DNA of 64,000 nucleotides from Saccopteryx bilineata. Taxonomy: Eukaryota > Chordata > Mammalia > Chiroptera > Emballonuridae. The position numbers and the translations under genes were made by a program. A model generated the notes under the pieces. The model saw nothing but the letters and a program-made list of their open reading frames with translations, had not been told where the DNA came from and searched no databases. The stretch covers positions 240,377,942-240,441,941 of the forward strand of contig NC_089490.1 of assembly GCF_036850765.1 (NCBI RefSeq). Direction: 5' to 3'. Below, one piece after another: positions 34,291 to 51,200 of the stretch (the stretch's first letter is position 1; each line of letters begins with the position of its first letter).

Positions 34291-35561
34291 GTCTCTGGAG
34301 GTCGTAGTTTTGCCGTGGCTGTCGTCCAGCAACACACAGAAAGTATACTCAGCACAGGGCCGGGTGCACAGCAGGCCCTTGTTGGTGGCAGATATGGGGT
34401 CCCTGTGTCCAGTTCAGAGGAGAAAACTGCTGTCCTTTGCCCCACCCCCACCCCCCGGAGCAGCAGTGAAATTGATCTTCAGCCTTCCTGCACCCCTGTG
34501 TCTTGTCTCCTCCAGGAACCGGCAGGGCGGGGATGGGTGGGGACAGGAGAGGGCGAGGCCGCTACGCTGGGCAGGTCTTCCTGACCAACCCCCCTTCGTC
34601 AGCACTGTGTCAGCAAAATCAAGGCACAGGAGCCGCCTGGGAACCGTACCACCTCGCCGCCCGCCCTCCATGTTCCTGAAGAGTGGCCCAAGCCCCCAAG
34701 CCTCCGTCAGATCCGCACCACCAGGGCCTACCCCCTCCCCCCCCAGAGAACCTACTTTGGGATCGGGGTGTGCTGAAGCTGTGCTGGTGCAGCCGGGGCC
34801 TGAGCGCAGGGCCCAGGGTGGGGTCCCTGGCGTTGAGACAGGGTTTTCCGAGTCTGCAGAAGACAGCGGTTCATATCCCTGAGCTGCTGGGGTGGGGGTT
34901 CTGGGGGACTTGAGGGCTCCTCACTCAGCAAGGTCCCTGTGCAGGGGAGAGCCGTAGGTGGCGTGCAGACCCAGCTCTGCACTTGCTGAGTGGCCCTCGG
35001 CACACGGCCTGAACCTCAGATCCAGAGCAGAAACCAGGACAGACGTCTGTAGGAGGCAGAGGCAACTTGACTCCAATTCACACCAGAGTGGACAGGATGG
35101 CTGGAGTCTCAGAGGGGACCCAGGTCCAGAGAGGCAGAGACACAGGCTCCAGCCAGTCTGCCCTCCTCTTGGGCCAGCCCCGCCCCAGCCTGGGACATCA
35201 GATAGCCTGGTAGTGGGACCTGTCCCTGAAAGAGGACACACTCGCTGCCCCCCCTCCAGGGCGGGGCCTGCCCCACCCTTTCCAGAAACTGGCTTGGGAG
35301 TCAAGGGTGGAGCCAGCCCCAGAGTGGGTCCTGCCACCCCCGTCCTGCCCAGGCACAGACTGGGCCAGGGGCCCAACTTCCTCCCCCGCACTCTCTGGAC
35401 TCAGTGTGGACACCCTTTCCTCCAGAGACCCTGGGCTCCCATGGTCCAGCAAGGTGAGGGAGTGCTCTCTGTTCCGGGGGGGCCCCCTACCTGCCAGGCA
35501 AGGGACTGGGATCTCATCTCTGAAGGGAAAGGGACAGAAATGCCATTCGGTGTGCAGTGGC

Positions 35562-35567
35562 TTTATT
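35562..35567 (-). promoter_or_regulatory. TNNT2: TNNT2 poly(A) signal
   Basis: The plus strand reads TTTATT, so the minus strand reads AATAAA, about 165 bases after the TNNT2 stop. Such a short 3' UTR is usual for this gene. Confidence 0.85.
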
Positions 35568-35729
35568 ACCGATGTGGTGTGGGCATTTGTGGTGCAGCCA
35601 TGCACAACAGCATCGAGCTGGGCCCCTCCTGGTGTCCAGGCAGGAGCTGCCCCCCTCTCCCTGTGCCAGGAGGGCCCAGGAGCTGCAGGCATGTAGGGTG
35701 GGGACGCAGTGAGGAGCAGATCTGGGCCT

Positions 35730-42981
<7,252 letters not shown>

Positions 42982-43814
42982 GGTCTCCGTTCTCCCTCCA
43001 GAAAGAGAAAGACATCAGTGTGGGCAGAAGGGGACCCGGTCTCCTCACCTCCTCAGCTCAGGCCCCTTGTCAGTCCTGGGACACATGTGGCTACAAGCAT
43101 GGCTGCAGCAATGTCCGCATCCTAATTACAGCTTGTGACAGAGTTGCACAAATGTTATCACCCGGGGAACGGGGCAGAGTGCAGAAGGAAGCTGCCTTAC
43201 TTCCTACAAAAGCTTGGGTCCCCATCAGAGAAGAGACCCTGGGGTCAGGTGGGGAGTCTGAGGCCCGAGGAGCACTGCTCGGGCCCTAGGGGAACAGCCA
43301 GACCTGCTGGCTGAGAACTGGGGAATCCACTCCCTGAGCCCGGAGGAGTGTCACCTTGGGGAGGCAGGAGACGTTACTCAGGGGTGTTGTGCATGGCAGG
43401 CCCAGGAAACAGGGTGTCTGGAGTCCTCCCTCCTCTCCTGCCCTGCCTCCCACTGGCTCAGAGTCCCTTACCCTGGGGTACGGAGGAGGAGGGAGCTCTG
43501 TGGAGCCCTCTCCCTGTTTCTAGGAGCACCACCCAGCTCCCTAAAATAGCATGCCAGCCCCCAGAGGGCAGGGGAGGGGCTCTCAGATGAGGATACAGCT
43601 GGGCCAGTTGCCCAAAGGGATGAAGGGCAGGGACAGAGGACTCCACAATGGGAGGAGCAGGTGCGACAATGGCCCAAAGCATTTGTCCCTCCCACCCACA
43701 CCCCACCCACATCCACAAATTGCTTTCCAGTCATCAGAGTCATCTTTCTTGGGGACTAAAGCAAACACAACAGACCACAGAAAGTGTACTGGCCACAGGG
43801 ACTAAAGTCTGGGT

Positions 43815-43920
43815 TCTAAATACCTAGCCTTTGCTATGTCACCTTCATGAGATCACTCAGCCTCTCTGGGCCTCAGCAGACCTGTCTGCAAAATAGATGA
43901 ACTTCAAGTTCTAGTCTCAC
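43815..43920 (+). repeat. MIR-like SINE fragment
   Basis: The phrases 'tcactcagcctctctgggcc' and 'tcagcagacctgtctgcaaa' are the MIR core in sense orientation. It is ancient, in TNNT2 intron 1. Confidence 0.6.
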
Positions 43921-44165
43921 AGAAAGTCTGAGCTTCTGAGGTGTGCAGCCCGTCCCTCAGCCCTGGTCCCTCACAATCCTGAGGCTGCAACTGTCCACCC
44001 ACCTTGAACTCCAGGAGGGAAGGGGGGGAGCTGAGAGCAGAAGGGAGGGGCAGGGGACCTCTTGATCCTTACAGGTGTCTCTTCAGCCCCAGAAGAGGGC
44101 TCGCCCTAGGAGATTCGGGTCAGAGGAGGGGCTCAGGAAGTCAGGGGCCCATTTGCGCCAGGCCT

Positions 44166-44184
44166 GGAATGTGCTAGACATTCC
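44166..44184. promoter_or_regulatory. TNNT2: Inverted pair of M-CAT (TEAD) cores
   Basis: GGAATG (44166-44171) and CATTCC (44179-44184) face each other across seven bases. M-CAT elements bound by TEAD factors drive cardiac troponin T in birds and mammals. This pair lies about 700 bases inside intron 1. The motif is seen; function is inference. Confidence 0.4.
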
Positions 44185-44843
44185 TGACACTCCGGGCAAC
44201 CCCTTCCCCACATATTTTCTCCGCCTGCCTGGGAGACGCTGGAAGTCAAGGGAATCTCTCTCTGCAGGTGTGTATATTGGGTAGGGCATGGCGGTGGAGC
44301 TTGACTCAGGGGTAACCTTTTAACCCCACAAGCTGAGCTCACACCCCCTGAAAGGACCTCCCAGCCCAGCTCTGGGGGAGGGGAGGGTGCTGGGTCTGGT
44401 AGCTCAGATGAACTTGTCTGTCGGAACAGGCCCCCCGGGTCCCTTGCCTCGGGACTGCGGTCCCTCTCAAGGCTTCCAGGGCAGTCTCCACATCCTTGGA
44501 GAGAGAACTGGACCCCAGAACTGCTGTGACTGCTGTGATCTTGTCCATCCTACTGATGAGGAAACCAAGGCCCAGGAGTCAGTTCCCCAAATCTCCCCAA
44601 CTAAGACGTCTTTTGTGGCAGACTTGGGACTCAGACCTGAAATTCTAATTTTGAACAGAGGGTTCTCCCCTCTATTGCCTCCTCCAAAGCATGGCCTCCT
44701 CGCAGAGGGAACACGGACCTCTGTCGATGCCGACGTCCCTCAAGGTGGACGGTGCAGGCAGAGTCTGGACGAAGGTGCCAGGATGCAAGCCCCTCATCCC
44801 TCCCCCCTCTGCTCCCTCCTCTAACATCTCCCCCGCGTCTTAC

Positions 44844-44893
44844 CTCCAGACAGGAGCTGCCAACAGAGAGAGAGGTGCCCGCTCAGCCTGGGA
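44844..44893 (-). other. TNNT2: TNNT2 exon 1, 5' UTR
   Basis: On the minus strand 'ggcagctcctgtctggag|gtaaga' closely resembles the end of the human leader exon (ggcagctgctgttctgag), and it joins to exon 2, which opens like the human second leader segment. The upstream end is set about 28 bases below a TTAAAG motif and is approximate. Confidence 0.65.
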
Positions 44894-44920
44894 CTGGGTG
44901 AGGGTGGGGGGTGGACCAGG

Positions 44921-45139
44921 CTTTAAGCAGGCACACAGGCTGGGCCCTTGTGAGCCGAGCCCTGCAGTGGGAGGGATGTGCGGATGTGCGGGGCCGGGGG
45001 GGGGGGGGCCGATATGACCCAGGGGTGGGGAGTGTTGGCGGCTATGTTGGCAGATGCCCGGGACAGGGCCGATGGAATGTGTACTACTCACCATATAAGC
45101 CCATGTAGTGGTCCAGCTGCTCCGATAAGCTATTTAAAA
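44921..45139 (-). promoter_or_regulatory. TNNT2: TNNT2 promoter region
   Basis: Reading away from exon 1, the minus strand has a TATA-like CTTAAAG (plus-strand ctttaag, 44921-44927), an M-CAT core (GGAATG on plus, 45074-45079), a CArG-like CCATATAAGC (45091-45100), a GATAAG (45124-45129) and an AT-rich CTATTTAAAA (45130-45139). This set suits a heart-muscle promoter. Motifs are seen; use is inferred. Confidence 0.45.
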
Positions 45140-47600
45140 CCAGGACAGATATGCAGGGGACAGAGGGGAACAGGCATGTAACAGAAGCCAGCTGTCCCTC
45201 TTGACAATTCTGATAAAAGCAGATGCCAGTGGCTGGGGGTGGGGTTGGGGGCAGGAGGCTACCCTCAAGACACTCCTGAGCATCTGGTGGGCAGAGACGT
45301 CCTCCAGGCCACTGGCTACTTGCTTCTCATATGGCCCTCGTGAGGACAGCTTAAAAGAGGGGCTTCCCCCTGATCCCAAAGCCACAGACAAGCCCGTCTT
45401 GCCGGGAAGGGACTTGAAGTGCTGCGTGAGGGTCAGACAGAGAGGGCAGAGCTGACTCCCAGTTGAGAGTGACAGTTCTCCTAGGACAGGCGGCTGGATG
45501 TGTGAGGCTGGATAGAATTTGTCCACTAGGCTTTGAGATGCAGCCATGATCTGCTGAACCCACCAGACTGTGAGACTCATATGGCCGAGGCCCAGGGTCT
45601 TCTGTTGTCCGCTCACTGGGGTGAGTTGGGGCCCCTCGTATAGTGCCTGGGACATTTTAGGTCTTGGTGCATGACCATAACGAACAAGCAGAGAAAGCCA
45701 AGTCTGGTGGCAACAAAGCTGACCCCTTGAGCTCTCTGAATGTTTAAGGCCCTGAAGAAGGCACGTCCCTCCCCTGCACCAGTCTTCTCTTCCTTGGGCC
45801 CCTGGCCCTGACCCTGCGACCTTCCAGGTCCTGCCCATCAGTGACCCACACTCTTCTCTGTGGGCAAAGAAAGCCTTGCCCACTTTCTGCCTGTGTCTCC
45901 CCTCGCCTGACCACACGTCCAGCCTCCCAGGCCCTGCTGCCCTGGGGCCCTCATGCTGCAGCCACCACAGACGTCCTTGGCGGGTCTCCACAGGCAGGAA
46001 GCCCTCTCCCTTCTCACCCACTCTGCTCTCGAACGCCTGTCCCATCGTTCAGCTGAAACTGCCCCCTCCATGGTCCACACTGGTCTCAAAGCCGAATGGT
46101 CTGATTCCACACACACCCCCACCTTAGGCTTATGCCCTGCCACGTGGCCCTCCACCCTGCCAGCAGATCAGAGCAGGACAAGCTGAAGCCACGTGGAGGC
46201 CAGCCAGCACCCTGGGGGACAGGCCAAGAGAGGTGGCTGCCTGGGACAGGTTCACAGAGGAACAATGAAAACCAGGCCTGGCTTTGCATCCCTTGAACTT
46301 GGGGATTGTGTCTTCTAGACCCTCTCTTAATTTGAGCCACTGCCGTGGGTTACAGTCCCTTGTGAAGCCCGACAATCCTTCCAGCAGACCATAACTCTTT
46401 TGCAGAGAGGTCCCAAGAGAGGAGTGGGCACCCAAGCCCCACAGACACCCCAGGAAACCCTGTCCGTGCTTGGCATGAATGTGTGTCTTTGCCTAGTTGT
46501 TCAGAGGCAGGAATCTAATTCAGAGAGCTGGAAACCTTCCTGTGGCTGGTGTGACCATGTCGGCCCCCCTGTCCTTGCAAACGGATGTCAAGCCCAGGGC
46601 AGAGGAGATGAGACAGACAGTGCTTCTCCCAAATTGTGCAGGAAGGAACGGACTGAAATGTACTCGCAGATTTGAGACCCACGCGAGCGTGAGCATTTGG
46701 GACCCTAGAGGCCCCTCGTCTGAACCCTGAGCCCCTGGCCAGGCTGGAACAGTTCATGTTCTATGAATTTCTGGGCAGGGCCCACACCCCCTTTCCCTGC
46801 TCATGCTGTGTCCTCAGAATCCCCAGGTGGAGCCCAGTTGGTTGTGGGGCCCAAGGGTGCGCAGGGCAGGGCTCTCAGGTCCCAGTCCCAGCTCAGGGCA
46901 GGCATGGTGGCCAGCACAGATCTGCCGGCAGGGGACAGCCCAGCCTTGGGTCGGAGATGTGGTTCTGAGGGTCTCTAGTCCCCTCGACCAGTACTTTCCA
47001 ACCGCCGGTCTGTGGTCTGTAAAAGAGTTACCCACTCTCATGTCCGGTGATTATAGATGATCTCAGTTGAACTCTCCTATGCTCAGGGTGATTTCTGCCT
47101 TAGCAGTCTCTGAAATAATTCTATTTTCACCCATCTCCAGGTATAAAAAGGTTGAAAACTATTGTCCTAGACCACAGGGTCTAACAAAGAACACATTACC
47201 CTCAAGGGTTGTATTCCGAGAAGCCCCGGGGTTCCCAGGTGTGTGTGGGGGTAGCTATGAAGGGGCATCTATATATGTACATTTTTAACATTACAGCATT
47301 CAGGGGTGTGACCGGGCACCAGACTGTCATGGTTTAGTTTGCCCTAGATTCTTAGATGGACCAGCATCTCCAAGCTTGCAGGGACCACAATGTCGGGGGA
47401 CTGGATTTTGGGAGTGTGTGTGTTTGAGGAGGGCTGGCAGTTCTGCCTCCCCCAGAATCACTACGTAGGACAACTGGAAAAGAGGGGGCTGCTAGGAAAT
47501 GATGACTGACGTGCCGTCCCCCCAGCCAAAATAATCCACAATCCCCCTGCACCACAAACGGCCCCATTAAAAAGCAGAGCCTCCATGGAGGAATTGTTTG
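45140..47600. other. Intergenic region between TNNT2 promoter and LAD1 3' end
   Basis: No exon is supported. The only recognised element is a small hAT-type DNA transposon at 46989-47164. Frames up to about 300 codons occur on the minus strand but have no family resemblance or splice support. Confidence 0.7.
46989..47164. mobile_element. Short non-autonomous hAT transposon
   Basis: The left end CAGTACTTTCCAACC and the right end GGTTGAAAACTATTG are imperfect terminal inverted repeats of the CAGTGGTTTTCAACC type. The flanks ccctcgac (46981-46988) and tcctagac (47165-47172) agree at six of eight bases, the size expected for a hAT target duplication. It is 176 bases long and has no coding capacity. 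Confidence 0.65.
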
Positions 47601-47638
47601 AAGGTATTATTAGTCACTTACACCTGAGAATGAATGAG

Positions 47639-47644
47639 TTTATC
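47639..47644 (-). promoter_or_regulatory. LAD1: Possible LAD1 poly(A) signal (GATAAA)
   Basis: The plus strand reads TTTATC. I saw no AATAAA on the minus strand near the LAD1 end, and this variant lies about 560 bases after the stop. It is a weak call. Confidence 0.3.
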
Positions 47645-48206
47645 AGCTTTCCTGAGAACATGGAGGGGGTGAGGGACCACAGGAGGGCACTGAGGTCCTG
47701 CTGGGGAGCAGTGTGGGGCAGACAAAGTGAGCAGCAGGCGTGGAAGGCAGCAGAGCTGCTCCACAGCCGCAGCTCAGCCAGCGTGGGGTGGAGCAGACCC
47801 CTGAGAAAGGTGGGGAGACTTGGGCTTCAGCAAGGGAGACACCAGCAGGGCAGTTCAGGTGGCTGGCCCCGGAGTCCTTGAGAGACAGCACCGCCCAACC
47901 CTGGAGGTGAGCAGGACACAGGACTCGTCCTTGGACAGGATGAGGAGGCCCTGGTGCTGATAAGAGGCATTGCGGGGGAACCAGCTGACACCCAGTCCTG
48001 GGCTCTGTGGTGTCTGCCGTGGGACAGGGCGGAGCCAGAATGCACCTGCCCCCTGAGGCTGCCTGGGAAGGACATTCCTGGCCCCAGGTCCAGAGGCAGA
48101 AAGGGATCAAAGCAAGGGGAGATGGGAAAGGCAGCAGTGGGAAGCAGGGCCCGGTGTGAGTAGGGGCCCCTTGAGACAAGACGTGCAGGCTGTCTGGCCG
48201 TGCTTG

Positions 48207-48212
48207 TCACAC
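48207..48212 (-). CDS. LAD1: LAD1 exon 10: final Val codon and stop
   Basis: On the minus strand, 'gtctcacag|gtg tga' gives the last residue Val633 and the stop, as in human (ending AEV). The exon continues as 3' UTR toward about 47.6 kb. Confidence 0.85.
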   Translation of the reverse strand: M

Positions 48213-51200
48213 CTGTGAGACAAAGGTCTATGAGATCAAGGCAAGTAGACTCTTGGGGCTGGGAAGGGAAGGGGGACTCTGGACAGGAGGGCATTCCTTT
48301 GCCCAAGCCCCTCACCCACACTGGGCCAGAGACCCCCCAGTCTGTGGGGTTGAAGAAGGTGGGGCTCTCAGAGCTGTGGGGGCTCTCAAAGTTGGGGCAC
48401 ACCAGCCTGAGAGAAGAACCAGAAGCATTCTGGGTATGTGGGCCAGTTACTATGGGGCAGGTGGCCTCTCCCGGGCAGCTGCCCTCTGTCCCGCTCACCT
48501 TGGCGTCCAGGGATGAGTCTTTCTTCTCCCATTGTGTCTTCTTGGTGGCTGCTGACTCTCTCTGCTCCTCCTGGTTGGGGACACCGGGGTGGGGACCAGG
48601 GACTAAGGCAGACTGCAGAGGGACCTGTGACCCTAGCCCCTCTCCTTTCCTGGGAGGGGGGACCCCAGACCCACCCCTCCTTTCTGCTGCTCCCCAAGCC
48701 CCAGGCTTCTGCATAGCCCTGCTCATTCCTGCTCCCCACTCCCAGAACATCCCGTTCACTCTCGGGGCCCCTCTGACCTGCCTCCTTCCACCACAAAGGG
48801 GCCTATGGTCAGAGGCCTCAGGTAGGGACTGGATACCTGGGAGCTCTGGTCACTGGACTCCTGGGTCCTGCTGATCCACAGGTTGAGCCTTGAGGTCACA
48901 ACCCCCGAGAGCCTCAAGTTATCCTGAAAAGAGAGGTTCCTGTCAGGGCTCGGGGCCACTGACACAGGACTAGACCTCACTCCCACGTCCACCCAGCATA
49001 GCCACGTAGGCCTGGAGGCCACTGTCCCTTCCCCTGGGGGCTGTGAGACTGGGGCTTAGGACACAAATGGTCAGTGGACACATGAAAACATGGGGCTCTC
49101 TAGCTGCGCCAGGGCCAAGGCTCCGGGCTAGGAGACCTAGGGGGCCTCGTCATCCTGAGCCCCTCACCTTCCGGCTGGAAGCGGACTCCGCTCGGCTCTG
49201 GCCTGCCAGCTCGTTCTCAAAGAGGTGGCGCTTGCTGGCTACCCCCACGGGTGCCACGAAGAACTCAGTGCGGGAGGAGCCTGGAGACTTGACCGACTCG
49301 GACCTCTGGGAACGGAGAGCGCAGGTGATGACCCTGCGGGGAGAGGGCGCAGGCCACCCCACACTGCTGCCCCTGGAAAGAACCTCGCCCACCTGGACGG
49401 CAGTGTGGTATCTCTCCAGCTTCTCTCCCAACTTGACCGGGAGCCTCACGCTGGCACTGCAGGACAGGATGGGATGAAACAAACCAGGTGAGCCCCCTCC
49501 CCATACCACCTCCACCACGGAGACCAGGTCTGCCCACCTCCATCACTGGGTGAGGCTATCAGGACTTGACCAAGGTAACAACTTACAGACTCCAGTACTG
49601 TCCTCACCTCCCTAAAAAGAACCCATTCAGTAGGACCAGAGCACTCCGCCATCCTCCCCTGGTCCTGTCTCTTCTACCCAGACACATCCCCTGAATCTTG
49701 TGGTCTCCTCTGCCCAACCCCCCTGCTAGCCCCAACACATCTCACCCTGTCCTTATGGCTCAGACCCTCAGGCCCCAGGACAGGGACCAAACTCCATACC
49801 CAGCTGACAAGGCTCCCATGACCCAGTCCCTGACTCCCCTTCTGACACAGCATCCCACCAACCCCCTTCTCCACAGGCTGTGTGCCCCCAACGAGACACA
49901 CTGTGCTCATCACACTCAGCCTTCCCACAGGCTGCTCCCTCCAGCTAAGATGCATCCCTGCCCCACTTTCCATCTGGAAATCCTAAGTCCCCATGGGGAT
50001 GTCAGCTGCCCTGGGGCACAGTCTCAGCCCTGCAGGTCCAGCCGTCAGCCACCAGACACCTGCCCGCTGGGTTTAACCTTCCCAGCTGAGTCACTCAAGG
50101 GCAGAAACTGCGGCATGTCCGGCATGTCCATCTCTGTGCCCCACACCCCCCACCCAGCCAGCCTAGGACAGCAGGTCTCAGTGAAGGCCCAGGGACAGAT
50201 GGACCCAGCATGAGCACCTGAAGTTCCTCCCGCATCACCGCTTTTCAGATGTGACTGCAGGGTTTTTTCCAAGACCCAGTCCTCACGCTGCTGCCACTGA
50301 CATTTTGGGGCGAGGGGGGTGCTCATTAAATGTGCAGGTTCTCAGGCCCCCTTCCCCCACCTCTACTTCAAGGCTAAACCCTCCTCTGCCTTCACAGCCC
50401 TACCCAAACCCTGCTTCCTCCAAGAAGCTCTCCCTGATCCTCCCCTCCTGCTGCATCTCACAGGGCCTCAGTTCCTCAAGTGAGCCCAGTGTCCCTGCCG
50501 GCTCTGAGCCCTGGACAAGAACCGTGCCTTCCCCATGTGGGCCCTATTGAACAGCCCACAGGGCTCAGCAAACACAGGCTGAACTTGACCAGAGGAGATA
50601 GCCAGAGCCTCTGGCCCCTGACCTGCGGGTTAAGGTTGTCTCAGAGTTGTTTATCCTGGGGCTCATCTGAAACAAGAGAGAGAAAGGCATGGGTGAGTAG
50701 GAGAGGGGGTCTCAGGGAGGCCATGGCCCCCTGGGGGGGCGCAGCTCTCAGAACACTTCTTCCTCACACCTCCCACCCCTCCACGGCTCAACTGCCAACC
50801 AAACTTCCATGAAAGGCCCCTCTCTTGTTTGGGAGATACCTTCCCCCCCACCTGTCAGTCTGGGTCAATTTTCTCACCTTGGGCCCCTGAAGGCATTCTT
50901 GGGGGCCCTGCGACCACCTGCTGTCCTGTCTGCCTCCCACTGCTCAGGAGCCCTGTGGGGGGCCTCCAGCCTCCCTCCCAGAGCCCTATGCGAAGCCCAT
51001 CCCAAGGAACAAAGGAACTAAAAGCAAATACTGGAGTGGGCGAGGTGAGCGTCCCCATCGCCATGCAGTCCACACTGTGGGGCCCTCCACCCCCCTCTGG
51101 GGTGGGAATAGGAACTAGTGAAGGCAGGTGTGTGGCCAGGCCAGTGTCCCCACCCACACCACCATCCTGCAGCTCCGACTTTCACCACCAGGTGGGGCTG

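Larger units (their letters stand above)
29336..35540. other. Intergenic region between convergent PKP1 and TNNT2
   Basis: Both genes point into this 6-kb gap. I see no exon in it. It holds MIR-like fragments (29695-29790 and 34215-34290) and a full-length Rhin-1-like SINE with three CTCF-like motifs (33762-34197). The remainder is single-copy sequence. Confidence 0.8.

Noticed and set aside
33732..34882. Frames of 140 to 307 codons running through the Rhin-1-like SINE
   Set aside because: They translate a SINE and its tail; they are not a gene.
45061..45130. A minus-strand segment reading LSEQLDHYMGLY with flanking AG and GT, resembling an exon
   Set aside because: It matches no protein I know and has no coding partner exon; the DNA is better explained as TNNT2 promoter with GATA, AT-rich and CArG-like motifs.
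45134..46045. A 303-codon minus-strand frame in the TNNT2-LAD1 gap
   Set aside because: It has no family resemblance and no splice or promoter support; such frames are expected in GC-rich DNA.
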